Assembly (NCBI RefSeq): GCF_007751035.1
Contig: NZ_CP036433.1
Coordinates: 5,809,001-5,873,000, forward strand
Reading direction: 5' to 3'
Length of the DNA stretch: 64,000 nt
Source of the DNA: Lignipirellula cremea
Lineage (GTDB): Bacteria > Planctomycetota > Planctomycetia > Pirellulales > Pirellulaceae
Shown: positions 43,213-52,634 of the stretch, in pieces
Position numbering within the stretch: position 1 is the stretch's first letter
How the letters are laid out: every line of letters begins with the position of its first letter
Notes under the pieces: generated by a model
What the model saw: only the letters and a program-made list of their open reading frames with translations
Database searches by the model: none
Told to the model about the DNA's origin: nothing
Position numbers and translations under genes: made by a program

Positions 43213-45357
43213 CTACTTGCTGACATTCAAGCGCAGGATTACCGGCTTGCCTGCGATGCCGTTGCCGCCGCCTTGAGCGAAGGGAATCGCGGTCACCGTG
43301 TGCTGGCCAGGTTCAAACTTCCAGGGAAAGTATTGACCGTTCACATCTCGCGGCAACGCGAACGGAGCCGTCGCTCCGGCCTCGCCGATTTTCTTCCCGT
43401 CGTACGTGAACTGAACGCTGCCGACCTGGGCCGGCTCCGTATTCGCCCGCAAGGCCAGCCGCTTCGGCAGTTTCGACAACGGGAGAGTTGCTCCTTCCGT
43501 GATGGGATTGAACTCCGGAACGGGCTCGTTCGTGTCACAGTCCATCAGTGTGAAATGCAGCACGCGTCCCGGCCCCGTGTAGGCCTCGGCAAAACTTACT
43601 TCACGCACCAACAGAACCCAATCTTTGGTCGGATCCGCGGGTGGCGGGCCGATCTTCTTCCAGCCCGGTCCTGCGATCGACTTTCCGGCCTGCAGATCGC
43701 CCCCTTCACGGGGGTTGAACCACTGGGTGGTGAACGATTCGTGGCTGCTTCCGAGGTCGAGTTCGGTTTCGCCTCCGCGCGGCAGATAGACCGCATACAC
43801 CCGGCCCGGATCGGCAAAGCAATAGTCCTCGTCGGACCGCGTCAATCCGTCGGCATGGGACATTTCGGTGAACGGCAGATGGTTCCGCATGAATTCGAGG
43901 GCGATCCTCGTCTGCTTCCACATATTAGCCCGGCTACGGTAGTCTTCCAGGGCGCGGTCGTGGTGCGGATGCCCCCATCCAAAGTAGTATTCAACGCCGC
44001 CACCTCCCGCGAGCAGATTTCCCCAGAGCACGCGATGCCGCACGGCATCGTGCCTCGGATCAAGGGCGTCGGGAACCACACCGTCACGGGCCGGACCGAT
44101 TTCATCGAGACACACGCACCATTGCCGACCGCGGGTGATGGAGCGATCCAGCCACTTGATCGTCTCGGTATGCACATGCTGCATGTCCGCCAGTTGCAGC
44201 GACGGCCCCGTGAAGTGTCTGTTGCCGAGCAGCGGTGTGTAAACGCGATCGTAGTGGCCGGGGAAACAGTACATCACGATCGGATGCTGATAGGGATCGA
44301 GCCGGCGGATGTAGTCGAGGTACGCTCCATGCTGGGCGTGCGTGTTGGTCGTCTCCTCGCCGAGGTTCCAGGCGAGAGCAAGGTGATGGCCGAACCGGGC
44401 GATCATCTCCCGGTAGTAGAGTTTGCGTTCGGGACCGAGTTCGCCCTCGTTCAGGAGCTGGTCATTCTCCTGTTCGTTGAAGACGACGTGCTTGAGGAGC
44501 CCCTTTGCATCCATGTGAGCAAAGACGATCTCCCACTGATCGAGCTTGCTGCAATCAAAGCGATCGCGGGCGTCGCGGCTGATCCACGGCCAGACGTCGT
44601 CGCCATCGCCGTTGACGTTCATCGTCAAGAAATACTGCACGTTCATGTCCTGTGCAGCAAGATAGTTGACAACACCGACGAGACCTTTGCCCTGGCTCTT
44701 TTTCCAGGTCGGATCGCCGTCGCACCAGTCCTGTTCGTGCGGTTTGTAGCGGTGCTTGACAGGAGTGGCGTCGAAGTCGGCGTAGGCCAGGAGGTTCTCC
44801 GGACTGTTGGCGCCGCCCTTGAGGAAGGATTCGCCCGTTTCCGCCCACTGAAGATAGCGTTTGCCCACGTCCTGGATTCGGCCGCGTGCCCGAGCATCCG
44901 GCGCTTTTTTGTCCGTGTTGGCGATCTCGAACTTGCCTTCGCTCGTCTTGAGCGGCACGGCCTGACCCTGCTCGTCGAGTGCCACGGCAATGTCTTTTCC
45001 CGAGTGTAACACGGCCTGCCAGGTCCACTCGCCGACCTCGTCGGGCGTGAAGTGGACGCGCCACTGGTCGCCTGCGTCGGCTCCGGTCTCGGCGGCGTTG
45101 CCGTCACTCGCAAAGTAGCCGGGGACCTGGTAAGCCTTCTTGCTGCCCGGATGACGAAACCGGACCGTGAGCCGATAGTCGCGAAACGGATTGGGGGTCG
45201 CGTTTTCGCTGGTTGCCGGTCCGGTGAGGGTGACGGTGACGCGATGCCATTTCTTCCTTTCGCCGGTGACGCGGGCCGGTTCGTCTGCCAAGGCGCAGCC
45301 AATGCTGATACCAAGGCTGACGAGTAGGCACAGAGTTGATCTGTAGATCGATCTCAC
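43213..45357 (-). CDS. DUF5060-domain secreted glycoside-hydrolase-like protein
   Basis: 714 residues with signal peptide (LCLLVSLGISIGCALADEPA). An N-terminal DUF5060 beta-sandwich (about 25-150; WHRVTVTLTGPATSENATPN, then WRVHFTPDEVGEWTWQAVL), a TIM-barrel-like region of DUF4038/GH type (GGANSPENLLAYADFD, LALAWNLGEETTNTHAQHGA, VCLDEIGPARDG) and a collagen-binding-like C-terminus (GGETELDLGSSHESFTTQWF). The conserved Glu residues in NLGEET and LDEIG are candidate catalytic acids. Probably degrades polysaccharide. Bracketed by direct repeats of a DUF1552 tail. Confidence 0.8.
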   Translation of the reverse strand: MRSIYRSTLCLLVSLGISIGCALADEPARVTGERKKWHRVTVTLTGPATSENATPNPFRDYRLTVRFRHPGSKKAYQVPGYFASDGNAAETGADAGDQWRVHFTPDEVGEWTWQAVLHSGKDIAVALDEQGQAVPLKTSEGKFEIANTDKKAPDARARGRIQDVGKRYLQWAETGESFLKGGANSPENLLAYADFDATPVKHRYKPHEQDWCDGDPTWKKSQGKGLVGVVNYLAAQDMNVQYFLTMNVNGDGDDVWPWISRDARDRFDCSKLDQWEIVFAHMDAKGLLKHVVFNEQENDQLLNEGELGPERKLYYREMIARFGHHLALAWNLGEETTNTHAQHGAYLDYIRRLDPYQHPIVMYCFPGHYDRVYTPLLGNRHFTGPSLQLADMQHVHTETIKWLDRSITRGRQWCVCLDEIGPARDGVVPDALDPRHDAVRHRVLWGNLLAGGGGVEYYFGWGHPHHDRALEDYRSRANMWKQTRIALEFMRNHLPFTEMSHADGLTRSDEDYCFADPGRVYAVYLPRGGETELDLGSSHESFTTQWFNPREGGDLQAGKSIAGPGWKKIGPPPADPTKDWVLLVREVSFAEAYTGPGRVLHFTLMDCDTNEPVPEFNPITEGATLPLSKLPKRLALRANTEPAQVGSVQFTYDGKKIGEAGATAPFALPRDVNGQYFPWKFEPGQHTVTAIPFAQGGGNGIAGKPVILRLNVSK

Positions 45358-45372
45358 GAAGTCACTCTCCCT

Positions 45373-46725
45373 TTACATCAACAATTCAACCAAGGTTCGC
45401 CGGCTCTCGCCGAAGCCTTTCGCGACCACGCCCATCTGTTCGGAAATCGTCCGCAGCAGATCCGACATGCTGACGGCGTCGGGACCGAGTTTGGGGCTGG
45501 TGAGGTGCTCGCGTTTGTCGTTCGGAATGACTTTCTGCTGGCCGTTAAAGGCGAGGTGCTGGCCCTGCGCGAAACCCAACCCTTCGCCGCCCGCCAGCAG
45601 CAGCGGCAGGTTGTGGGCGCGGTGCGTGGCCGGCCACGACATGCCGCTGCCGTAGAGGACGGCGGTGTTGCGGAGCATGTCGTGGTTGCCTTCGTTTGTT
45701 GTTCGAAGCCGCTCGAGGAACTTCGCCAGGCGAGCGGTCCACCAGGCATCGTACTCGCTCAGAATGGCGTACTCCTTCGGCTTGCGATCGGGCGGTTCGT
45801 CGCCCGTGTTGTGCCCTGTACCGTGCCAGTTGCCGCAGGGCAGGTTCTTGATGGGGCCGCCTCCTTCGGATTCCGTTGTTGCAAACGAGACCACCCGCGT
45901 GCTGTCGGTCTGCAGGGCCAGGTAGATCAGCTCGAACATGGTGTCGATGTATTCGGCATAGTCAGCGGGCTGGAAGGGATCGGCCTGGAGCCTCAAGCGG
46001 TCTTCGTGAATCACCTCGGCATTTAGTGTCGCCCGCCAGGCAATATCGGCTTGCACCCGCTTCTCGACCGCTCGGACCGAGTCGAGATACTCATCGAGTT
46101 TGCGCTCGTCGCTCTTGCCCAATTCGCGCCGCAGGTCGGCCGCCTGCGATGAAATGAGGTCGAGGATACTGGCGCGACGCGGCAGTTTCTCGCGGCCTTG
46201 GGCGCCGACGATCTCCGCGAAGATCGCGGATAGATCGTGGTCGGCCAGTACCGGCTCGCCTTGACGGTCGAACGAGATCGTCCGCCGCCCGCCGGTCGCG
46301 CCGACCACCATGCTCGGCCAGCGAGTCTGCCGGCCGACGGTTTCGGCGATGTGTTGGTCGATCGAGATCGTGCTCTGGGTCACCGCACCCTTGCCGGCCG
46401 TGTAATTCGCGTTGGCCGTCAACCACACACCCAGCTCCCCATGGCCCGGCTGCGCCCGGTGTTGCAGGCCGGAAAAGACGGTGAAACGTTGCCGCAAATC
46501 GGCGAGGTTCTTCAGCGGCGGCGTCAGTTCGTAGTCCTTGCCGGTCTTCGCGGGATGCCACTCCCACATGTTCACGCCGTTGGGCACACAGATAAACACG
46601 GCGCGGCGCAGTGCAGCGTCCGCCTCGTTGGCCGCCGCGAAACGTTCGAGCCACGGGAGTGCGAGGCAGATACCGCTGGTCTGCAAAAATTCGCGGCGGT
46701 GTGACTTCGATGACGTTGTGTTCAT
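45373..46725 (-). CDS. DUF1552 secreted protein
   Basis: 450 residues. Starts MNTTSSKSHRREFLQTSGIC with a twin-Arg-like signal, then FICVPNGVNMWEWHPAKTGK and LGKSDERKLDEYLDSVRAVE, all family signatures. Closely similar to the neighbour at 46737-48086, so the pair came from tandem duplication. Its 3' end is the source of the fragment at 43090. Role unknown. Confidence 0.9.
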   Translation of the reverse strand: MNTTSSKSHRREFLQTSGICLALPWLERFAAANEADAALRRAVFICVPNGVNMWEWHPAKTGKDYELTPPLKNLADLRQRFTVFSGLQHRAQPGHGELGVWLTANANYTAGKGAVTQSTISIDQHIAETVGRQTRWPSMVVGATGGRRTISFDRQGEPVLADHDLSAIFAEIVGAQGREKLPRRASILDLISSQAADLRRELGKSDERKLDEYLDSVRAVEKRVQADIAWRATLNAEVIHEDRLRLQADPFQPADYAEYIDTMFELIYLALQTDSTRVVSFATTESEGGGPIKNLPCGNWHGTGHNTGDEPPDRKPKEYAILSEYDAWWTARLAKFLERLRTTNEGNHDMLRNTAVLYGSGMSWPATHRAHNLPLLLAGGEGLGFAQGQHLAFNGQQKVIPNDKREHLTSPKLGPDAVSMSDLLRTISEQMGVVAKGFGESRRTLVELLM

Positions 46726-46736
46726 GTTCCGGTCTC

Positions 46737-48086
46737 TCAGGTAAGTAGTTCCGTTAACACGCGCCGACTCTCGCCAAAGCCTTCCGCGGGCACGCCCATC
46801 CGTTCGGAGATGGTGCGCAGCAGGTCCGACATGCTCACGGCGTCGGGACCGAGTTTGGTGGCGTTGCGGTGCTCCTGTTTGTCGCTCGGAATGTCTTTTT
46901 GCTGGCCGTTAAAGGCGATGTGCCGGCCGTGCGCAAAGCCTGCGCTCTCGCCGCCGGCCAACAGAATCGGCAAGTTATGGTTGCGATGGTACGCCGGCCA
47001 CGACATGCCGCTGCCGTACAGGACGGTGGTGTGCCGGAGCATGTCATGCTCGCCCTCGTGAGTCGTCCGCAGCCGATCGAGGAACCGGGCCAGGCGTTTG
47101 GTCCACCAGTCGTCGGCCTTGCTGAGGTTCGCGAACTGCTTCGGTTTATCTTCGGGCCGGGCGTCCCCGCTACCGTGACCTTCGTCGTGGACGTCAAAAC
47201 CGAGGTGCTTCAGCACACAGCACTGGCTCGAACGGTACGCCGAGAAAGCCGCAACTCGCGTGCAGTCGATGCGGAGGGCCAGATAGATCAGTTCTAGCAT
47301 CGTGTCGACAAAGTCAACGCCGTCGGGCGTGTTGTGCGGATCGGCCCGCAGGTTCAAGCGATCGTCCTGGATCGAATCCAGCCGGGACGAAGACTTCCAG
47401 GCGATGTCCGCTTGCACGCGTTTTTCCACCGCGCGAATCGACTCGACGTATTCGTCGAGTTTCCGCTCGTCACTCTTGCCCAGTTCGCGACGCAGGCTGG
47501 TTGCCTGATCCGCGACCAGGTCGAGGATACTGCCCCGCTGCGGCAACCGACCTTTCGGATCGGCGCCGACCAGTTCCGCGAAAATGGAAGAAAGGTCGAA
47601 GTCGGCCAGCACCGGCCGGCCTTCAGCATCGAAGGAGCAGGTGTACTGGCCGCCGTCGGCGCCAACGACCATGCTCGGCCAGCGCGTTTTCCGGCCAATC
47701 GCGCGCGCGATGTGCTGGTCGATGGAGATCGTGTTCGGCGTGACGTATATCTCTTTCCTGCTGGCGTAGTTGGGATTGCCCGTCAGCCACAGTGCGGCTT
47801 CCTGGTGACCGCCTCCGGCCTTGAGGTGCTGCAGTCCGGAGAACGCAGTGAAGCGATCGCGCAGCCCGGCCAGATTCCGCAGCGGCGGCGTCAGTTCGTA
47901 GTCCTTCCCGGTCGTCGCGGGATGCCACTCCCACATGTTAACGCCATTGGGAACGAATAGAAAAACGGCGCGGTGGGGTACGTCTACAGCGTCCTTCGCC
48001 GAGGCGAAACGTTCGAGCCACGGGAGTGCGAGGCAGACGCCACCAGCGGAGAGGAACTGTCGCCGTGTTGTTCGCAGATGACTCAT
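46737..48086 (-). CDS. DUF1552 secreted protein (tandem paralog)
   Basis: 449 residues from ATG 48086, two bases after the TIGR03067 stop, so translation is coupled. Signatures RRQFLSAGGVCLALPWLERF, FLFVPNGVNMWEWHPATTGK and LGKSDERKLDEYVESIRAVE. Sequence is close to the 45373-46725 protein. An extra Cys pair (SSQCCVLKHLGFDVHDEG) is not shared with that paralog. Confidence 0.9.
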   Translation of the reverse strand: MSHLRTTRRQFLSAGGVCLALPWLERFASAKDAVDVPHRAVFLFVPNGVNMWEWHPATTGKDYELTPPLRNLAGLRDRFTAFSGLQHLKAGGGHQEAALWLTGNPNYASRKEIYVTPNTISIDQHIARAIGRKTRWPSMVVGADGGQYTCSFDAEGRPVLADFDLSSIFAELVGADPKGRLPQRGSILDLVADQATSLRRELGKSDERKLDEYVESIRAVEKRVQADIAWKSSSRLDSIQDDRLNLRADPHNTPDGVDFVDTMLELIYLALRIDCTRVAAFSAYRSSQCCVLKHLGFDVHDEGHGSGDARPEDKPKQFANLSKADDWWTKRLARFLDRLRTTHEGEHDMLRHTTVLYGSGMSWPAYHRNHNLPILLAGGESAGFAHGRHIAFNGQQKDIPSDKQEHRNATKLGPDAVSMSDLLRTISERMGVPAEGFGESRRVLTELLT

Positions 48087-48087
48087 T

Positions 48088-49134
48088 TCAGTTTTTCCCT
48101 TCGGTTGGCTGGCGTACGAGGATGAACAGGTTGTGGTTGCCATCGGAACGAAGGCGCTCGCAACGGGTTCGTTTGTCTTCTGGGCGGCGGTCGGTTTCGT
48201 TGTAGGCGATATACAGCAGGTCGTCGCCGTAAAAGGCGTATAGACTGGGCGTGCGGCACATCAGCCCCGCGCCGCCGCCGGCCCAACTCTCTAACTGCAA
48301 GTCGATCGCGCCGAGGGAATTGACCGGTTCGGCAATTCGATAAGTTCCCCAGAATCCAACGGGCGGTCGGCGGGGCTGCCCCTTGTCGTCCAACTCATTG
48401 ATCCGCTCGGCGGTAATCGAAAACGTCCGCTTGTCCGTCAAACGCGGCTCTTTGAGGAAGGCGTCGTCATAATGGGCGACCGCAGTCCAACCGCCGAGAA
48501 TTCGCTTGGAATCAGCGGCCGCATCGTGCTTCGATTGCGGCGGAACCGCCTGCCGGCGCAGCACGAGATAGAGCGTATCGGGGCCGGATCCCCAGGCATT
48601 TGAACGGTAGCGACCTCGCTCTGTCGGCTCCGCCGTCAGGATTTTGACGTGCATCAGTCCCATCACCGACGTCGCCCAAATCAGTCGCCGCGCTCCCGTC
48701 AACTTACCCGAGAGCGCCGCTTCCGCCTCGCGGCCTGGCACGGGACGTTGCTTCTCGTCGACTCGTTGTTCAGCAAGCAGTTTGCAATCGGCCGTGAGCA
48801 GCTTCTGCGGTTTCGCTCCCGGCCCTTCAAGCGTGAAGCGATCAGCATCAATGGTCACCTGCCCGCCGATCAACCCCGTATCCTCGTCTTCGCTGCCGAG
48901 TTGCGTGGCCGGCAGACCCAACAGCACGTGCCACTGACCTTGCACGTTCTTGGGGAACGTCGGCTCGGCGGCAGCGAGTGAGGTGTGGAATGCAAAGGCG
49001 AACGCAAGAATCGTCAAGCCGAAAACGCCAATGTGCGCGCATGCTTGTAGGACGGGTCTCCAGGCCCGTCTTTGGTTTCGACGGGCCTGGAGACCCGTCC
49101 TACTGTGGCTGCGTCGTGTTGGTCTGTTACTCAT
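48088..49134 (-). CDS. TIGR03067-like secreted protein
   Basis: 348 residues if ATG 49134 is used. The first ~30 codons run through a 57-bp palindromic repeat (49047-49103), so the N-terminus (GLQARRNQRRAWRPVLQ) is repeat-encoded. The true signal begins near IGVFGLTILAFAFAFHTSLA, and no ATG lies close to it, only TTG or similar. Two TIGR03067-type units follow (NVQGQWHVLLGLPATQLGSE and RILGGWTAVAHYDDAFLKEP). Function unknown. The repeat may have displaced the original start. Confidence 0.7.
   Translation of the reverse strand: MSNRPTRRSHSRTGLQARRNQRRAWRPVLQACAHIGVFGLTILAFAFAFHTSLAAAEPTFPKNVQGQWHVLLGLPATQLGSEDEDTGLIGGQVTIDADRFTLEGPGAKPQKLLTADCKLLAEQRVDEKQRPVPGREAEAALSGKLTGARRLIWATSVMGLMHVKILTAEPTERGRYRSNAWGSGPDTLYLVLRRQAVPPQSKHDAAADSKRILGGWTAVAHYDDAFLKEPRLTDKRTFSITAERINELDDKGQPRRPPVGFWGTYRIAEPVNSLGAIDLQLESWAGGGAGLMCRTPSLYAFYGDDLLYIAYNETDRRPEDKRTRCERLRSDGNHNLFILVRQPTEGKN
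49047..49103. repeat. 24-bp perfect palindromic repeat (GTAGGACGGG family)
   Basis: Arms 49047-49070 and 49080-49103 are perfect reverse complements around TTTGGTTTC; each arm starts GTAGGACGGG and ends GGCCCGTC. It lies within the assigned 5' end of the TIGR03067 gene. Related units are at 37494, 54721 and 61629. Confidence 0.85.
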
Positions 49135-49158
49135 GTTGAAAATCCCGAGTGTGAAACG

Positions 49159-51777
49159 TCATTTCTGAAGGAACGGCTTAGAAAGCACCATCGCGGTCAG
49201 CAGGTCGCGCAGTCCGCCTTTCGCTTTTGCCGCGGTGGCGTGGATGGCTTCCAGATGCTCGTCGTCGCCGTGGTCGAGGCTGCGACCCAGCACGTAGGCA
49301 TACAGCCGCCGACTAAAGGCGTCGGTGAAGCGAGGCGTCGGGCGCGTTTCCGCCGGCGGCTCGATCAACCGGCGGCGAAACTCTTCGATATCGGCGAACG
49401 GCGTCTTGTCGGGCAGTTGCCCGCTGGTGTTGGCCGCGATCAACTTGCCATCCTTGTCGCGACGCAGTCGGCCGAACAGGTCATACTGGTCCCAGGCGAA
49501 ACTGAGTGGGTCGATCCGCAGATGGCAGACCGCACACGTGTTGATGCTGGAATGAGCTTCTACATGTTCGCGGGGCGACAACTTGCGGAGGTTCTTGTCA
49601 ATGTTCAGTTGCACGTCGAGTGGCTGCACATTGCCCGGCGGCGTCGGTATGTCGATGCCGAGAATCCGTTCAATTAAATAGACGCCGCGGAGGATCTCCG
49701 CCCGCTCGCGGCCATGCGACGCGGCCGCAATGCAACCGGCTTGTGTCAGCAATCCGCCCCGGCGATCAGCCGGCGCCGGCACGGCGCGGAACTGGTGTCC
49801 CGAGACACCGTCGATGCCGTAGAACCGGGCGAGGCGGTCGTTGATGACCACGATTTCGCAACCGACGAGCGACTCCACGGGCCGGTTCTTTCGCAACAAC
49901 TCCTCAAAAAGTCGCGGAGCTTCCTCCACCATGTCCCGGCGCAGTACGTCCTCGTTCCAGGGAATGTCTTCCTTCTGGTTGATCGTCTGGTGAGCCACGA
50001 CGGTTGCCGGGTCGAGATGGAGTACCGAGTCGAGATCCAGCCACTGCCGGGCAAACTCCCGACAAAGCGCATAGCTCCGCGGATCGTCGAGCAGGCGGGC
50101 AAGCTGACGCCGCAACTCGTCCTCCCGCAGCAGACCGCCGTCGGCCGCACGGGCCTGGAGTTCTTCGTCCGGTGCTGTTCCCCACGCCAAATAGGACAAG
50201 CGGGACGCCAGTTCCCAGGCCGTCAACGGACGCTGCTCCGCGTCCTTCGGCTCGACCAGGTAAAACATTTGCGGCGAGATCAGCGCGGCGGTCACGGCCG
50301 CTTTGTAAGCCGAAAGGAACGAGACTCCCCGCGCCCGCTCGGCGTCATACAGTCCCAAGTGCGCGGCCACTTCGCTCGCGCGGGCCGGCCGACGGAACGC
50401 CTGCGGCAGAAAAGCTTCAAGAGATCGTCGAGCGCGGTCACGGTCGCTCTCACCCGCTCTTGATGGCGCCAACAGATGGGGAGACCGCGACGGCGTCTCC
50501 ACGACCTCGACGGCGAGCGAGCTGACAAGCAACTCGTTGCGCGTGGGGAGCGGAATGTCGCCTTCCTTCCGCTTCTCGTCCGGCGAGCGGAGCGCCGGTT
50601 CGACGAGCGCCGCGGCGTTATCGATCTGTAGTTCCAGGTGCCCGTCACGATGAATGCCTTTCCAATCGGCGTCCGCCAACGCCAGCGGCGCTTCGAGCAC
50701 GTATTCCGCGGGCGAGTCGGCGGGCGCTGTGACGACGATCTCGCCGACGGGCACGATCACGAATTCCCGCGCGATGCTCAACCGCAGCACTGGGGAGGTT
50801 TCCCCGGCCGGAATGCTGGCTCCTGCTTTCGCGCGCAACCGCAATATGCCGCCGTCAGGAACCAGCGGCAACCGAAGCGTCAGACATTCCATCGGATTGC
50901 CGATGACGACCGGGTTGGGCGCCAGCACGATCCCACGCTTCGCATCCAGCCGCGTCACCGCCTGCGGCCGGCGCCCGTTGTTGGGACCGGACCAGCGGCC
51001 GACCAAACTCAGCGAGGCCGGTTTCCCGTCGCCCACGGCGGGAACATCGTCGCGATAGGCCACGAAGTTGTTCTGCGGTTTGGTGAGCTTCGCGGCGGCT
51101 TTGGCGGCAAACTCGCGCACGTCAACCTCGTAGCGGATCGAGCCGAGATGCGGTTCTTCCGGCAGCGCAACATCCACGAGGTGCTCCGCCAAATCGAGGC
51201 TCCGCCGCAGCAGCAACGGCTGAGTCGATTGCTGGTTGCTGTCGTTGCTGAAGTTGTCTTCCGCGGAGTCCTGCGGCAGCCGTCGGCTCAGATCGACCGG
51301 GAAGTGGGGGAACGACAGTCCGAGCACGTCCAGCGAGGTGCTCACATACTCGCGCGGCGTCAGCCTGCGCAGAGCCCTGCGCCCGATGCCGCCGCGCGTG
51401 ATGGTTGCCGCTCGCGCCGCCGCGTCGTCGATCCAGGCCAGCACGGGCGTAAGTTCGTCGGCGGTCGGACGAGGGCGACCCTTGGGCGGCATTTCTCCCT
51501 GCGCCATCATTAGCTTGGCCGAGAGCCATTGCTCGGCCAGCTTTGGTTCGACGAGGTCGGGCAAAGGACCATCGAAACGCACCTCCCCTTCCTGCTTCTC
51601 GACGCCGTGACAGGCGACGCAATGCTTCTGTATGAACGGCCGGACTACCTTTGAAAACGACTGAGCGTGCGCGTCGTCGTCGGCTGGAGCGGCCGGTAAC
51701 GGAGCGACTACGTAGAGAATGGCGACGACGAAAACGCCCATCGATGCACGAGTGATTTGCCGGCGCGCCTGCGTCAT
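49159..51777 (-). CDS. Cytochrome c / DUF1587-1592-1588-1585 protein
   Basis: 872 residues from ATG 51777 (GAGGAAGG upstream; ATGA overlap with the DUF1349 gene). Signal ASMGVFVVAILYVVAPLPAA, haem site CVACHG near 52, then DUF1587 (RRLTPREYVSTSLDVLGLSF), DUF1592 (WELASRLSYLAWGTAPDEEL), DUF1588 (RRGGLLTQAGCIAAASHGRE), a second CxxCH (CAVCHLRIDPLSFAWDQYDL) and DUF1585. Exported redox/binding protein of unknown substrate. Its partner DUF1349 protein suggests carbohydrate contact. Confidence 0.9.
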   Translation of the reverse strand: MTQARRQITRASMGVFVVAILYVVAPLPAAPADDDAHAQSFSKVVRPFIQKHCVACHGVEKQEGEVRFDGPLPDLVEPKLAEQWLSAKLMMAQGEMPPKGRPRPTADELTPVLAWIDDAAARAATITRGGIGRRALRRLTPREYVSTSLDVLGLSFPHFPVDLSRRLPQDSAEDNFSNDSNQQSTQPLLLRRSLDLAEHLVDVALPEEPHLGSIRYEVDVREFAAKAAAKLTKPQNNFVAYRDDVPAVGDGKPASLSLVGRWSGPNNGRRPQAVTRLDAKRGIVLAPNPVVIGNPMECLTLRLPLVPDGGILRLRAKAGASIPAGETSPVLRLSIAREFVIVPVGEIVVTAPADSPAEYVLEAPLALADADWKGIHRDGHLELQIDNAAALVEPALRSPDEKRKEGDIPLPTRNELLVSSLAVEVVETPSRSPHLLAPSRAGESDRDRARRSLEAFLPQAFRRPARASEVAAHLGLYDAERARGVSFLSAYKAAVTAALISPQMFYLVEPKDAEQRPLTAWELASRLSYLAWGTAPDEELQARAADGGLLREDELRRQLARLLDDPRSYALCREFARQWLDLDSVLHLDPATVVAHQTINQKEDIPWNEDVLRRDMVEEAPRLFEELLRKNRPVESLVGCEIVVINDRLARFYGIDGVSGHQFRAVPAPADRRGGLLTQAGCIAAASHGRERAEILRGVYLIERILGIDIPTPPGNVQPLDVQLNIDKNLRKLSPREHVEAHSSINTCAVCHLRIDPLSFAWDQYDLFGRLRRDKDGKLIAANTSGQLPDKTPFADIEEFRRRLIEPPAETRPTPRFTDAFSRRLYAYVLGRSLDHGDDEHLEAIHATAAKAKGGLRDLLTAMVLSKPFLQK

Positions 51778-52481
51778 GGTGCCTTCCTCACTTGCACGTC
51801 GTCGAAAACCACCGTGCCGAACTTGGTCTTGCCGTAACGGTTCCAAGCGGTGAGGCCCGCGGAGATTTTCGGACCCATCGGAATCTCCATTTCTTTCAGC
51901 AGCTTCCACTCTTTGCCGTCAGGCGAATACGAACTGCGGAACGTCTGGCCCTGCCGTTCGATCTTCAGCCAGACGGGCAGTTTGACCTGGTCGGGCCGTT
52001 GCACGCGGAAACCCTCGTTGCTGACCTGGCGGCGCATGCGAATCGAAGCCGCAATGGGATGCTGATCAGGCTGATCCTTGACATGCACGGTCTCCAGCAT
52101 CGCGCACATGTAAAGTCCCAGCGGCTTGTTTTCATCGCGCAGCATCACGCCCGCGCCGCCCCAAACGTGAAAATCGTCGAACTTGGTGACCTTCGCCATG
52201 ATCGAGCCATCTCCTTCAAGCGACCGATGGACGAAGCCGACCCCGTCCGCCTCGTCGGAACGTTTGAAGAACAGCATGCCCGAGTCGGCCTGCAACGTGA
52301 ACTTGCCGTCAGCGAAAGTGGCTTGGAGTGGCGTTTCGAAGCGACGCTGCTCCCCTTTGCCGAAATGAGAGAGCGTCCAGCCCGCTACGACGGAACGCGA
52401 CGCAAACGGATCAGCCGGTGGCTCGGCCGACCAAGCCTGGCTCGTCATGATCAACGCGGCGATCGTCAGGAGATGTTTCAT
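51774..52481 (-). CDS. DUF1349-like secreted sugar-binding protein
   Basis: 235 residues, signal LLTIAALIMTSQAWSAEPPA. A concanavalin-like beta-sandwich: SGMLFFKRSDEADGVGFVHR, GGAGVMLRDENKPLGLYMCA, RRQVSNEGFRVQRPDQVKLP and SYSPDGKEWKLLKEMEI, the pattern of DUF1349/laminin-G-like domains. Probably binds or cleaves polysaccharide. A broken paralog lies at 55225-56031. The conserved block at 52516 lies just upstream. Confidence 0.8.
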   Translation of the reverse strand: MKHLLTIAALIMTSQAWSAEPPADPFASRSVVAGWTLSHFGKGEQRRFETPLQATFADGKFTLQADSGMLFFKRSDEADGVGFVHRSLEGDGSIMAKVTKFDDFHVWGGAGVMLRDENKPLGLYMCAMLETVHVKDQPDQHPIAASIRMRRQVSNEGFRVQRPDQVKLPVWLKIERQGQTFRSSYSPDGKEWKLLKEMEIPMGPKISAGLTAWNRYGKTKFGTVVFDDVQVRKAP

Positions 52482-52515
52482 GGTTTTCCAGGGCTGGTTG
52501 TTCGTAATCAGTCAA

Positions 52516-52560
52516 TCGATCAATAATCATTGACCCAAACAACCGAAAACTTAGCAGCGA
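52516..52560 (-). promoter_or_regulatory. Conserved upstream block, copy 1
   Basis: About 45 bp, with 38-39 identical to 60184-60226; the core on the minus strand reads TCGCTGCTAAGTTTTCGGT and then GGGTCAATG. It sits about 35 bp before the DUF1349 start codon, a promoter or operator position for the minus-strand operon. Confidence 0.55.
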
Positions 52561-52634
52561 ACCTTCGAATCTCTGCCGATCGCGGCAAGTAGTAGCGGTA
52601 CGGCGCGATGATCCAACGAAGTGAGGTCTGCATG

